A DNA stretch of 45,446 nt from Anaerolineae bacterium (lineage in GTDB: Bacteria; Chloroflexota; Anaerolineae; UBA1429): assembly GCA_007132185.1 (NCBI GenBank), contig SLPC01000157.1, positions 1 through 45,446 of the forward strand. The letters run 5' to 3'. Below the pieces are notes generated by a model that was given only the letters and a program-made list of their open reading frames with translations, ran no database searches and had not been told where the DNA came from. Both the position numbers and the translations under genes were made by a program. Below, piece after piece: positions 8,229 to 16,387 of this stretch (positions are counted from its first letter, which is position 1; each line of letters begins with the position of its first letter).

Positions 8229-8295
8229 CATGACATGACTGCCATGCATAATATGTCATGTAACTAGTATAGCATGGTAAGGGGGTGCAATTCAA
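8229..8295 (-). promoter_or_regulatory. Promoter with downstream operator-like dyad for the reductase-like gene
   Basis: On the minus strand, TTGAAT (8295-8290) and TATACT (8271-8266) are 18 bases apart; the -10 is extended by an upstream TGC. Just downstream, at the expected transcription start, an 8-bp perfect inverted repeat CATGACAT/ATGTCATG occupies 8229-8236 and 8253-8260. The position suggests repression by a dimeric regulator. No regulator gene lies next to it. Confidence 0.55.
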
Positions 8296-8338
8296 GGGGG
8301 TGTGTGATCAAAGGGACGCGAAAAGTGGCGCGAAGCGA

Positions 8339-8371
8339 GCCCTGCCTGCCGGGCATATCGGCAGGCAGGGC
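8339..8371 (-). terminator. Hairpin after the membrane-protein gene
   Basis: A perfect 12-bp stem (8339-8350 with 8360-8371) encloses a 9-base loop directly after the stop of the gene ending at 8381. It lacks a run of U after the stem on either strand, so it is a likely but not classical terminator or 3'-end stabiliser. Confidence 0.5.
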
Positions 8372-8380
8372 CGGGGTGTG

Positions 8381-9382
8381 CTAGTCAATGGCCAAGTCAG
8401 GTGTCACTGGAGGTGCGCCCAGCGGCTCGGCATCAACGCCGGGCGTGGCCAATGATTCGCGAGCGCGCTCTTGCAGGCTGCGGAACTTGTCGCTGATCTG
8501 CTCGAGCCGCGCGGTCATGGCGGGGTCAGGCGTCAAGCCGTCGGTCTCGCGCTGATAGGCGGCGATCATGGCTGCCATGGCAAAGGTATCGCCAATGGCG
8601 ACCTTGATCAGCCAGGCAAGGATCAGCGTCACGATGATGAGCCAGCCGGTCACAGCGGGTGAAGCGATCGAGACCAGCAGGCTAACTGGCAGTGCGATGA
8701 TAATCAGGGCGCCCACAAATGGGATATAGCTGAGCAACATGAGGGCGATGGCGTTCATCAGCAATGGCTTCCACACCATGCCATAGAGCACCACACCGTC
8801 ACGGGCGTTAGCCCAGACATCCTCGCTGTCGGTCCAAAAAGAGCGCGCCAGAATGGCCTCGTCGATATAGGTGACGGCAAAGCGAATCACACGGTTCACC
8901 ATGCGCGCGATCCCACGGAAAAAGTTGCCGGGAAGCCATGCCGACACACGGTAGACGGCCCCTGTAAAGGCGTTCACCACGCCCGCCACCAGTTGATCCA
9001 CAACGAACATGGCGCTGGACTCGCCAAAGCGTTCCTGTACGCGCTGCTTGCCCCAGGCCAACTGGTTGACGCCTGGCGGCAGCTCACCCCGCACCAGGAG
9101 CTCGGCCATCACCGCGAGCTGTGCGGCCTTGATCAGGTACAGGACGTAACGCTGCGCGTACTTGTACAAAAAGCCCATCCCGCCAATGCCGACAAAGAAC
9201 AGGATCACGCCGATGAGTGGCACAGCCTGGCTCACGAGCCAAGAGATGCCCCCGACGATGGCCAGGTAGAGCATGGCCGCCAGCCAAAAGAGCAGCAGCG
9301 CGCCCAGGCGAACCATTGCAATGGGCAAGGTACGCATGACAAGACTCATAGCCTGCTTCAGCTGTAATGACTTGAGGTTCAT
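8381..9382 (-). CDS. Multi-spanning membrane protein of unknown function
   Basis: 333 residues, not recognised as a named family. The N-terminal third has two or three strongly hydrophobic segments (about 18-45 and 55-75, the latter glycine-rich VGIGGMGFLYK). A central amphipathic part (about 100-200) follows, then three more hydrophobic segments (about 205-275). The tail from about 285 is soluble, with a short predicted coiled coil (TARLEQISDKFRSLQERA) and a Pro/Ala-rich end. The start is ATG at 9382 with a near-perfect GAGGAGGAGA upstream; the in-frame ATG at 9406 lies ahead of that site and is rejected. The layout resembles large alanine/glycine-rich membrane proteins of unknown role in Chloroflexota. 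Confidence 0.78.
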   Translation of the reverse strand: MNLKSLQLKQAMSLVMRTLPIAMVRLGALLLFWLAAMLYLAIVGGISWLVSQAVPLIGVILFFVGIGGMGFLYKYAQRYVLYLIKAAQLAVMAELLVRGELPPGVNQLAWGKQRVQERFGESSAMFVVDQLVAGVVNAFTGAVYRVSAWLPGNFFRGIARMVNRVIRFAVTYIDEAILARSFWTDSEDVWANARDGVVLYGMVWKPLLMNAIALMLLSYIPFVGALIIIALPVSLLVSIASPAVTGWLIIVTLILAWLIKVAIGDTFAMAAMIAAYQRETDGLTPDPAMTARLEQISDKFRSLQERARESLATPGVDAEPLGAPPVTPDLAID

Positions 9383-9437
9383 TCTCTCCTCCTCTTGGTG
9401 CGGCACGCCTGACCGTGTACGGGGACGCCAGGTCGGA

Positions 9438-9466
9438 TATTGGCGTGGATTATAACATAGCCAATA
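9438..9466 (-). promoter_or_regulatory. Probable -10 and flanking dyad upstream of the membrane-protein gene
   Basis: On the minus strand a perfect TATAAT (9454-9449) lies about 70 bases ahead of the start codon. It is bracketed by a perfect 7-bp inverted repeat, TATTGGC (9438-9444) and GCCAATA (9460-9466), so a dimer bound there would cover the -10. No convincing -35 is seen. The dyad is direct observation; its use as an operator is inference. Confidence 0.45.
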
Positions 9467-9589
9467 GGATCTGTGTAGTGCTCTGAGGCCAAAATCGTGT
9501 TATTTTACGTCCAATTTCCTGTTAGCCACTATGCTAAAGCTGCCCTGATGCCGTCTTTGCGCGTTGTCCTGCCGCCAGATCGTGCTTTG

Positions 9590-9598
9590 TGGTATACT
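9590..9598 (+). promoter_or_regulatory. Extended -10 promoter of the GH43 gene
   Basis: TGG-TATACT at 9590-9598 lies 32 bases before the ATG. The -35 region (around 9570) is poor, as is usual for extended -10 promoters. The same TGN-TATACT core occurs ahead of several other genes in the window. Confidence 0.45.
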
Positions 9599-9629
9599 TG
9601 GGCCAGCAAGCCAAGCAAGGAGGCCAGCG

Positions 9630-11201
9630 ATGCCCTACCGCAACCCGGTGATTCCCGGCTTTTATCCTGACCCCAGCGTCTGTCGCGTGGATGAGGACTA
9701 TTATCTCGCAACGAGCTCGTTCGAGTACTTTCCCGGCGTGCCACTCTTTCATAGTCGTGACCTGGTTGATTGGCAGCCGATCGGCCACTGCCTGACTCGG
9801 TCGGAACAGCTTCCCCTGGAGCGCTGTCGTAGCTCGGGAGGCATTTATGCGCCTACCCTGCGCTATCACGAGGGCGCCTTTTACATGGTTACGACGAATG
9901 TCACCGGCGGCGGGCACTTTTACGTCTCGACCAGGGATCCGGCCGGGCCCTGGTCCGATCCGATCTGGGTGAACACGGGCTTGCGGGGCATCGATCCCGA
10001 TCTCTTCTGGGATGAAGATGGTACCTGCTATTTTACTGCTACCTCCAGTCGGGGCATCGTCACCTGCCCGCTGAACATCAAGACAGGCGAGCCGTTGGCC
10101 GGCCCGCGACAAGTATGGAACGGTACGGGCGGCCAGCATCCCGAGGCGCCACACCTGTTCCGCATCAATGGCCAGTACTATTTGCAGTTGGCCGAGGGCG
10201 GCACCGAGCGTGGCCATATGGTGACCATTGCGCGGGCGCCTACGCCCTATGGGCCCTGGGAGCCTTGCCCCCACAACCCGATTCTGTCCCATCGCAGCAC
10301 CAACCGACCCATCCAGTCGACCGGCCACGCCGATCTGGTGCAGGCGCACGATCGCTCCTGGTGGATGGTGTTCCTGGGCACACGGCCCCATGGCCCTTAT
10401 CCCACGTTCCACAACCTGGGACGCGAGACACACCTGGTGCGGGTGCATTGGACCGAGGACGGTTGGCCGGTGGTTGGTGATGGAGGCATGGCCGATGTCG
10501 TCAACGCCCTGCCGGACATCGCAGACGAGATGCCAATGCGCTGGGATAGGATTGTCGAGGATACGTTCGAGACCGACGAGCTGCCCCTCCACTGGAACTG
10601 GTTGCGGAACCTCAACCCCGCGCATTACAGCCTGAGCGAGCGATCGGGCCATTTGCGCCTGTGGGGCACGGGGGTGACTCTGAACGATCTGGATTCGCCG
10701 ACCTGGGTGGGCCGTCGGCAGCAGCATCATGAGATGACAGCCACAGCGTGTCTGCATTTCGAACCTGAGGCCGAGGGTGAGGAGGCTGGACTCGCTGCTC
10801 TGATGAATGACCGCCACCATATCGAGGTGGCGGTTACGCGGCGTGGCGAGAAACGTATCGCTCTGGTGCGGCGCACCGTCGGCAGCCTATCAACGGTGGT
10901 GGCGGAGCAGGATCTGCCGTTGGAGGGCCCGGTGACGCTGTTCATCGCCGCCGAAACGCCTCGCACAGAGGGCGTGCCCCCTGGCTGGGGGGAAGAGCCA
11001 ATCTATACCTTGAGCATCGCCCTGGGCGATCGCGCGCCCCAGGATTTGGCCACGGCCGAGATGCGTTATCTGGCCACCGAGGTCGCCGGAGGCTTTACCG
11101 GCGTCTACCTCGGGCTCTATGCCACCGGCCATGGACAGAATTGCAAGGCGCCTGCCGATTTCGAGTGGTTTCTCTATGAGCCAACCGTTGCGTCAGTCTG
11201 A
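9630..11201 (+). CDS. Glycoside hydrolase family 43 (beta-xylosidase / alpha-L-arabinofuranosidase type)
   Basis: Predicted to release xylose or arabinose from plant xylo-oligosaccharides; 523 residues, the usual length of the XynB-like GH43 group. The five-bladed propeller N-terminal domain shows the three catalytic carboxylates: D14 in FYPDPS (base), D122 in GIDPDLFWDEDG (pKa modulator) and E172 in PEAPHLF (acid). GIYAPTLRYHEG at 71-82 is also typical. From about residue 320 a second beta-sandwich domain of the kind fused to XynB enzymes follows. The start is ATG at 9630 with AAGGAGG upstream; the in-frame ATG at 9564 lies before the promoter and is rejected. No signal peptide, so it acts on imported oligosaccharides. 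Xylosidase versus arabinofuranosidase cannot be decided here. Confidence 0.92.
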   Translation: MPYRNPVIPGFYPDPSVCRVDEDYYLATSSFEYFPGVPLFHSRDLVDWQPIGHCLTRSEQLPLERCRSSGGIYAPTLRYHEGAFYMVTTNVTGGGHFYVSTRDPAGPWSDPIWVNTGLRGIDPDLFWDEDGTCYFTATSSRGIVTCPLNIKTGEPLAGPRQVWNGTGGQHPEAPHLFRINGQYYLQLAEGGTERGHMVTIARAPTPYGPWEPCPHNPILSHRSTNRPIQSTGHADLVQAHDRSWWMVFLGTRPHGPYPTFHNLGRETHLVRVHWTEDGWPVVGDGGMADVVNALPDIADEMPMRWDRIVEDTFETDELPLHWNWLRNLNPAHYSLSERSGHLRLWGTGVTLNDLDSPTWVGRRQQHHEMTATACLHFEPEAEGEEAGLAALMNDRHHIEVAVTRRGEKRIALVRRTVGSLSTVVAEQDLPLEGPVTLFIAAETPRTEGVPPGWGEEPIYTLSIALGDRAPQDLATAEMRYLATEVAGGFTGVYLGLYATGHGQNCKAPADFEWFLYEPTVASV

Positions 11202-11243
11202 TGGGCTAATCCACCCGACTTTTGTAGGATCTGAGGAGAGAGC

Positions 11244-11804
11244 ATGAATCGACACGTCGCCACGATCTGCCGTTGTGTCTGTATCGTCGTGCTGCCGTTG
11301 GTCATGCTCGCGGCCTGTGACCTGCTCCCTTTGGGCGGGGGTGGGCCGGCGCCTGAGCCAACCCCAACGGCAACGGCAACCCTGGCGCCCACGCTGACGC
11401 CCGTGCCGCGTACGCCTACGCCCGCACCCACGACGCCTACTGTAGCTCCTGTGGCTACGCCCAATATCGGCATTTTGGATGCGCGCTTTGTCAGAGATGT
11501 CACCATTCCCGATGGCCAGATCGTTGCCCCAGGGGAGGCCTTTAAAAAGGTCTGGGAGTTGCGCAACGAGGGCGAGGTGGACTGGCCTGAGGGCACCACG
11601 CTCCAGCATGTGAGCGGGCCGGCCTTTGGCCCTGTCGAGAGCGTGTCGTTGCGCTCCCGCGCGCCCGGGGAGACGGCAGAGATCGCGGTAGAGATGGTGG
11701 CACCCAACGAGCCGGGGCTCTACACCAGCTACTGGCAGCTCTGTATCGAACAACAGTGCTTTGGCCCGCGTATATGGGTTCAGATCAGGGTGAGCGAAGA
11801 ATAG
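11244..11804 (+). CDS. Lipoprotein with Thr/Pro linker and NBR1-type Ig domain
   Basis: 186 residues. An N-terminal signal peptide ends in the lipobox LAAC (Cys25), so the mature protein is lipid-anchored on the outer face of the cytoplasmic membrane. Residues about 35-73 form a Thr/Pro/Ala-rich linker. Residues about 75-184 match the NBR1-like Ig fold: WELRNEGEVDWPEGT, APGE-AEI and GLYTSYWQLC followed by FGPRIWVQI. Such linker plus NBR1-Ig lipoproteins recur in Anaerolineae; their role is unknown but cell-surface binding is likely. The start is ATG at 11244 with GAGGAGAGAG upstream. It sits 42 bases after the GH43 gene and may be co-transcribed. It converges on the HIT gene with five bases between stops. 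Confidence 0.85.
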   Translation: MNRHVATICRCVCIVVLPLVMLAACDLLPLGGGGPAPEPTPTATATLAPTLTPVPRTPTPAPTTPTVAPVATPNIGILDARFVRDVTIPDGQIVAPGEAFKKVWELRNEGEVDWPEGTTLQHVSGPAFGPVESVSLRSRAPGETAEIAVEMVAPNEPGLYTSYWQLCIEQQCFGPRIWVQIRVSEE

Positions 11805-11809
11805 TTGCC

Positions 11810-12253
11810 CTAACTTTGGTGCAGGTTTCGTAGCCGAATCACCTCTTGTGCGATCTGATCGGCGCTGAGCCGGGGCCGGAGGGCGCTGTCCAGCAGTTGG
11901 GCGTGCCAGTCATCATGGGGCAGGTCGCCCAGGCGACGCGGCACCACATGCACATGTAGATGGGCCACGGTCTGGCCGGCCGATTCGCCCAACTGCATCG
12001 ACAGATCACATCCATCGCAGCCATAGGCGGCCAGCAAGAGCGGTGATATGCGTTGTACCATGCTGAATAGCCCGGCAAGTTCGCCCAAGCCGAGATCCTG
12101 CAGGCGCGTGATATGCCGCTTGGGGATGACCAGACTGTGACCGGGCACCAGGGGGGCGCGATTGTAGATCGCTCTACTGTCCTCGGTCTCAGCATAGGCG
12201 ACCGCGGCTATCGACGGGTCGCAGAATGGGCAAGCCTGATGCTGCACGCTCAC
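11810..12253 (-). CDS. HIT family nucleotide hydrolase/transferase
   Basis: 147 residues. The catalytic histidine triad HLHVHVVPR is at 98-106, and the PLVPGHSLVIPKRH block at 34-47 is the typical upstream part of the fold. C8 and C11 (CPFC) form half of a zinc-binding element common in bacterial HIT proteins. The enzyme probably hydrolyses dinucleoside polyphosphates or AMP-linked compounds (HinT/Fhit type). The start is GTG at 12253 with GAGAGAGGAAA upstream. It appears monocistronic. Confidence 0.9.
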   Translation of the reverse strand: MSVQHQACPFCDPSIAAVAYAETEDSRAIYNRAPLVPGHSLVIPKRHITRLQDLGLGELAGLFSMVQRISPLLLAAYGCDGCDLSMQLGESAGQTVAHLHVHVVPRRLGDLPHDDWHAQLLDSALRPRLSADQIAQEVIRLRNLHQS

Positions 12254-12502
12254 GTTTCCTCTCTCTTGCGTAATCTCACTCTCAAAGTGCCGCTCCCATT
12301 TCAGAGGCGCTCTGGGGCAGTGTAGGCCCTGCCATCTGTGCGGTCAACACCGCGCCAGGCGAACGTCTGAGCCGGATGACTTGCGATCCACCACGGGCAT
12401 GGCAAAGTCTTCTTTATGGATAAAAGTGACAAACAACGATGCGCAAGCAAGGGAAAGACGAGCTTTGCCCTTGCTTGTATGCATCTTGTTACGTTTATTT
12501 CC

Positions 12503-12541
12503 AGGGGCGAACCTATACGCATTCATGCTCCGTTCGCCCCT
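12503..12541. repeat. GGGGCGAAC/GTTCGCCCC palindromic element, copy 1
   Basis: A perfect 10-bp inverted repeat with a 19-base loop. The arm GGCGAAC/GTTCGCC is also the core of the hairpin at 33333-33369. The loop contains a 13-base word (12516-12528) that recurs in reverse orientation at 33423-33435. This suggests a dispersed palindromic repeat of the REP/MITE kind. Confidence 0.5.
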
Positions 12542-12623
12542 AGAGCGAGAAATTCATACAATCAGAGCGCTTGATGTACATAATGTGGAATTTACCGCAG
12601 CCATCTGTCATCCTCTCACTTGT

Positions 12624-12653
12624 TTGCTCATGTGCGAACAGATGTGCTATACT
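12624..12653 (+). promoter_or_regulatory. uvrB promoter with SOS (LexA-like) box
   Basis: TTGCTC (12624-12629) and TATACT (12648-12653) are separated by 18 bases, with TGC extending the -10. Between them, at 12635-12648, CGAACAGATGTGCT matches the Gram-positive-type LexA box CGAACRNRYGTTYC at 12 of 14 positions. A repressor there would block RNA polymerase. uvrB is a standard SOS gene, which supports the reading. Confidence 0.6.
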
Positions 12654-12691
12654 AAGAGTCCGTATGGCCATGTCCCATGAGGAGACACCCA

Positions 12692-14722
12692 ATGCCCGAG
12701 TTCAATCTGGTCAGTGATTTTGCGCCGACCGGCGATCAGCCCCAGGCGATTGCGGCCCTGGTTGATGGCATCAACGAGGATGACTCCTACCAGACGCTCA
12801 AGGGCGTTACCGGCTCGGGCAAGACTTTTGTGATGGCCAACATCATCCAAGAGGTGCAACGCCCGACACTGGTCATTGCGCATAACAAGACCCTGGCGGC
12901 CCAATTATACAGCGAGTTCAAAGAGTTCTTTCCGCATAATGCGGTGGCCTACTTTGTCAGCTACTATGACTATTACCAGCCCGAGGCCTATCTCCCGCGC
13001 ACCGACACCTATATCGAAAAGGACGCCCAGATCAATGACGAGATCGACCGTATGCGGCTGGCGGCCACATCGGCGCTGTTCAGCCGCCGCGATGTCATCA
13101 TTGTGGCGTCGGTGTCGTGCATCTATGGCCTGGGCGACCCAGAGACATACGGGCAAGTGGTGATCGAGCTGGAGCAGGGCGAGGTGTTGCCCCGTCAGCG
13201 ATTGCTGCGGCACCTGGTCAGCATCTTTTACGAGCGCAACGATGCCGCCATCGCGCCGGGGCGCTTTCGCGTCCGAGGTGACACAGTCGAGGTAATGCCC
13301 GCCTACGGCGAGACGGTCTACCGTATCGAGTTCTGGGGTGACATGGTGGATCGTATCGTGGAGGTGAACGCCCTCACCGGCGAGCTGGTGGTCGAGCATC
13401 GCAAGGTCAGCGTCTTTCCGGCCAAGCACTTTATCACGCCCGAGGAGCGCTTGGGCGAGGCCCTGGAGGCTATCGAGGCCGAGCTGGAAGAGCATCTTGT
13501 CAGACTGCGCGCCGAGGAGAAACTGCTGGAGGCCCAGCGCCTGGAGCAGCGCACTCGATACGATCTGGAGATGCTGCGCGAAATGGGGTTCTGCTCGGGC
13601 ATCGAGAACTATTCCCGTCATCTCTCGCAGCGGCAGCCCGGCGAGCCACCCTGGACTCTGCTGGACTATTTTCCTGCCGATTACCTGATGTTCATCGACG
13701 AGTCGCACATGACGGTGCCCCAGATTCGGGGTATGTATAATGGCGACCGGGCCCGCAAAGAGACCCTGGTCGAGTTTGGCTTTCGTCTGCCCTCGGCCAT
13801 GGACAACCGTCCTCTGACCTTTGAAGAGTTTGAGGACCATGTCAACCAGTGTGTCTTTGTCTCGGCGACGCCCCGCGACTATGAGCAGCAGGTCAGCGCC
13901 CGCGTCGTGGAGCAGGTCGTTCGTCCCACGGGCCTGGTGGACCCCGAGGTGATCGTGCGTCCTATCGAGGGCCAGATCGACGACCTGATCGCCGAGCTGC
14001 GCCAGGTCACCCAGCGTGGCGAGCGTGCGCTGGTGACCACGCTGACCAAGCGCATGGCCGAGGACCTGGCCGACTATCTGGCTGAGGCTGGGCTCAGCGT
14101 GCACTATCTCCACTCGGAGGTCGTCACCATCGAGCGCGTCGAGATCCTGCGCGACCTGCGCGGCGGGGTATACGATGTGGTGGTAGGCGTCAACCTGCTG
14201 CGCGAGGGACTCGACCTGCCCGAGGTGTCGCTGGTGGCGATCTTGGATGCCGACAAGGAGGGCTTCCTGCGTTCGGACAACTCGCTGATTCAGACCATCG
14301 GCCGTGCGGCGCGCAATGTCAACGGTCGGGTGCTCATGTATGCCGACAAGATCACCGACTCGATGCAGCGGGCCATCGACGAGACCAACCGCCGCCGCGA
14401 GCTCCAGCAGGCCTATAACGAGGTCCATGGCATCACACCCGCCACCATCATCAAAGAGATCTACTCGCTTACCGCGTCGGTACGGCAGGTGGCCGAGGAG
14501 CGTGGCGACGGATACCGTGTGGCCACCCAGATCCCCGAGGAGGAGGTGGAGCGTGTGTTGGATGAGCTCGAGGCACAGATGAGGGCAGCGGCCCAGAACC
14601 TCGAATTCGAAAAGGCGGCCCTTATCCGCGATCAGATCCTCGAGTTGCGCCAGGATCTGCGGCAGCAGGATCAACGGCCGGAATGGGAGCGATATCGTGA
14701 GCTCGACCGCAAGCACAACTGA
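12692..14722 (+). CDS. uvrB: Excinuclease ABC subunit B
   Basis: The DNA damage-verifying helicase-like subunit of nucleotide excision repair; it takes damaged DNA from UvrA2 and recruits UvrC. 676 residues, the normal length. Walker A GVTGSGKT is at 38-45, the beta-hairpin that probes the lesion shows [10 protein letters not shown] at 91-100, the Walker B DESH box is near 337, helicase motifs continue through IGRAARN, and a C-terminal UVR domain (about 632-667) should contact UvrC. ATG 12692 follows a GAGGAGA site; the upstream in-frame ATG at 12677 is ahead of that site. Its last 26 bases overlap the next gene. uvrA lies two genes downstream; uvrC is not in the window. Confidence 0.98.
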   Translation: MPEFNLVSDFAPTGDQPQAIAALVDGINEDDSYQTLKGVTGSGKTFVMANIIQEVQRPTLVIAHNKTLAAQLYSEFKEFFPHNAVAYFVSYYDYYQPEAYLPRTDTYIEKDAQINDEIDRMRLAATSALFSRRDVIIVASVSCIYGLGDPETYGQVVIELEQGEVLPRQRLLRHLVSIFYERNDAAIAPGRFRVRGDTVEVMPAYGETVYRIEFWGDMVDRIVEVNALTGELVVEHRKVSVFPAKHFITPEERLGEALEAIEAELEEHLVRLRAEEKLLEAQRLEQRTRYDLEMLREMGFCSGIENYSRHLSQRQPGEPPWTLLDYFPADYLMFIDESHMTVPQIRGMYNGDRARKETLVEFGFRLPSAMDNRPLTFEEFEDHVNQCVFVSATPRDYEQQVSARVVEQVVRPTGLVDPEVIVRPIEGQIDDLIAELRQVTQRGERALVTTLTKRMAEDLADYLAEAGLSVHYLHSEVVTIERVEILRDLRGGVYDVVVGVNLLREGLDLPEVSLVAILDADKEGFLRSDNSLIQTIGRAARNVNGRVLMYADKITDSMQRAIDETNRRRELQQAYNEVHGITPATIIKEIYSLTASVRQVAEERGDGYRVATQIPEEEVERVLDELEAQMRAAAQNLEFEKAALIRDQILELRQDLRQQDQRPEWERYRELDRKHN

Positions 14723-15680
14723 ATCGGGGCGTGAGCAGAGGACGGCCGCCAACCAGACGCCGCGCTATGTCGCCATGCTCGCTAGCGGCGAGCTGCGCCA
14801 GCGCGTAGATGAGGCGATGGTAGGGCTGGCCCACTGCGAGCTATGCCCGCGCCGCTGCGGCGTCGACCGGCTGAGCGGCCAGATCGGCTACTGCGGGGCA
14901 GGGGCCGTGGCGCGCGTGGCCAGCTACAACGCCCATCACTGGGAAGAGCCGCCTATCAGCGGCACCGGTGGCTCGGGGACGATTTTTCTCTCGTACTGTA
15001 CCGCGCGCTGCATCTTTTGCCAGAACTATTCCATCAGCCAGATGGGCGTGGGCAACGATATGAACACTGAGGAGCTGGCCCGCGCCATGCTCACGCTCCA
15101 GCGCCGGGGCTGCCACAATATCAACCTGGTGACGCCCACCCATTATGTGCCGCAGATCATGGCGGCGGTGGCCCATGCGGCAGGCCAGGGGTTACGCATC
15201 CCCATCGTGTACAACACCGGCGGCTACGAGACAGTGGAGACCCTGCGGCTCCTCGAAGGGATCGTCGACATCTATCTGCCCGACGCCAAGTACGCCGATG
15301 ACGACGTGGCCCGCGAGCTGTCCGGGTTCGACGGCTACGTGGAGGCTAACCGGGCGGCCCTGCTCGAGATAAAGCGCCAGGTAGGATCGGCGTTGCTGGT
15401 GGATGTCGACGGCATCGCCTATCGTGGTATGGTGCTGCGCCATCTGGTGCTCCCGGACCGCCTGTCCCAGACCCTCGACGTGCTGGCCTGGATCGCCCGC
15501 GAGCTGGGACGTGATACTTATATCAGTCTGATGGCCCAGTATTTCCCTGCCCATCGCGCTGTGGGCCATCCGAGTGTGGGTAGGCGGCTCTACCGCCGCG
15601 AGTATCGCGTGGTTCTCGAGGCGCTGGAGGAACTGGGCATGGAAAACGGCTGGACCCAGGAGTTGGATCGGATCTATTAG
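14697..15680 (+). CDS. PflA-like radical SAM protein (COG1313 type)
   Basis: 327 residues. The radical SAM cluster motif is the three-spaced C101-x3-C105-x2-C108 (CTARCIFC). It is preceded by an N-terminal Cys set (C47, C50, C54, C66) that may bind a further metal or cluster, as in the family called putative pyruvate formate-lyase activating enzyme/PflX. No glycyl-radical enzyme is nearby, so its true substrate is unknown. The start is GTG at 14697, inside the uvrB end, with GGGAGC upstream; this overlap implies translational coupling to uvrB. An internal ATG at 14775 would remove 26 residues and lacks a good ribosome-binding site. Confidence 0.88.
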   Translation: MSSTASTTESGREQRTAANQTPRYVAMLASGELRQRVDEAMVGLAHCELCPRRCGVDRLSGQIGYCGAGAVARVASYNAHHWEEPPISGTGGSGTIFLSYCTARCIFCQNYSISQMGVGNDMNTEELARAMLTLQRRGCHNINLVTPTHYVPQIMAAVAHAAGQGLRIPIVYNTGGYETVETLRLLEGIVDIYLPDAKYADDDVARELSGFDGYVEANRAALLEIKRQVGSALLVDVDGIAYRGMVLRHLVLPDRLSQTLDVLAWIARELGRDTYISLMAQYFPAHRAVGHPSVGRRLYRREYRVVLEALEELGMENGWTQELDRIY

Positions 15681-15701
15681 GCGGCGCGGGGGAGGGCATC
15701 G

Positions 15702-16292
15702 TTGGAGATCGAGAACCTATTTGCAGGCCGCCATATGGACATGGCGGCCCTGGAAGAGTCGGATGCTCCCATCATCGCTCGTTGGTTCGATGACCCCGAG
15801 TTCGTGCGACGCTTCGAGGCGGTGCCGGCTCGGCCGCGCGCCACAGCCGAAATCGCCGGCCAGATCCTCACCGCCCGAGATAGCCAGGACGACTATCTGT
15901 TCGGATTCCGACTGCGGGGCATCAATGCCCTGGTCGGCTATGGCGCCCTGGACGGCATCAACTGGCGCAATCGGGTGGCGTGGCTGGCGGTGGCGCTCTC
16001 CTCGGACTATTGGGGGCGGGGTCTGGGCCGCGAAGCAGTTCGGCTGATGCTGAGCTATGCCTTTGGCGAATTGGAGCTACACCGGGTGCAGCTCACCGTG
16101 TTCGCCAGTAATGGGCCCGCTATCAGCATGTATGAGGCGGTCGGCTTTCAGCGCGAGGGCGTGTACCGTGAGTTTCTGCAGCGGGATGGCCAGCGCGTAG
16201 ATATGCTCCTCATGGGCATGCTGGCCCGCGAGTGGATTGAACTGGCCAAAAAGGGCCGAGATTGTATCCCCTCTGGGCCAGACTCACAATAA
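15702..16292 (+). CDS. GNAT family acetyltransferase (RimJ/RimL-like)
   Basis: 196 residues. The acetyl-CoA-binding core reads YWGRGLGREAVRLML (about 108-122). It is followed by the typical RimJ/L C-terminal pattern HRVQLTVFASNGPAISMYEAVGFQREGVYREF. It transfers an acetyl group to an amine; the acceptor (protein N-terminus, small molecule) is unknown. I chose the TTG at 15702 because GGGGGAGGG lies six bases upstream; the ATG at 15735 lacks such a site. It follows the radical SAM gene by 21 bases, so it belongs to the uvrB transcription unit. Confidence 0.85.
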   Translation: MEIENLFAGRHMDMAALEESDAPIIARWFDDPEFVRRFEAVPARPRATAEIAGQILTARDSQDDYLFGFRLRGINALVGYGALDGINWRNRVAWLAVALSSDYWGRGLGREAVRLMLSYAFGELELHRVQLTVFASNGPAISMYEAVGFQREGVYREFLQRDGQRVDMLLMGMLAREWIELAKKGRDCIPSGPDSQ

Positions 16293-16316
16293 CTTGTATG
16301 CACAGCTCTGTCCCGA

Positions 16317-16345
16317 TTGGGCAGAGTCGATGCCTGTTGTATAAT
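16317..16345 (+). promoter_or_regulatory. uvrA promoter
   Basis: TTGGGC (16317-16322), a 17-base spacer and a perfect TATAAT (16340-16345), 42 bases before the uvrA ATG. A bulged hairpin CTCTG-T-CCC/GGGCAGAG (16306-16326) overlaps the -35 and might end upstream transcription. No SOS-type box is seen here, unlike uvrB. Confidence 0.65.
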
Positions 16346-16387
16346 TATGCGTTGCGGCAGTAGTGCATTCTCCTGTCAGGAGCAGGT

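Larger units (their letters stand above)
12254..12691. other. 438-base gene-free region with two hairpin elements and the uvrB promoter
   Basis: No convincing coding sequence is seen. The stretch is richer in A/T than its neighbours. It contains a 10-bp perfect stem (12444-12453 with 12468-12477), extended by an outer GATGC/GCATC pairing (12438-12485) and followed on the + strand by a T-rich run. It also contains a second 10-bp perfect stem AGGGGCGAAC/GTTCGCCCCT (12503-12512 with 12532-12541). The uvrB promoter lies at its right end and the HIT gene leader at its left. A small RNA ending at the first hairpin is possible but unproven. Confidence 0.6.

Noticed and set aside
12905-14752. 615-codon minus-strand frame opposite uvrB
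   Set aside because: Shadow frame produced by codon bias; the + strand protein matches UvrB throughout.
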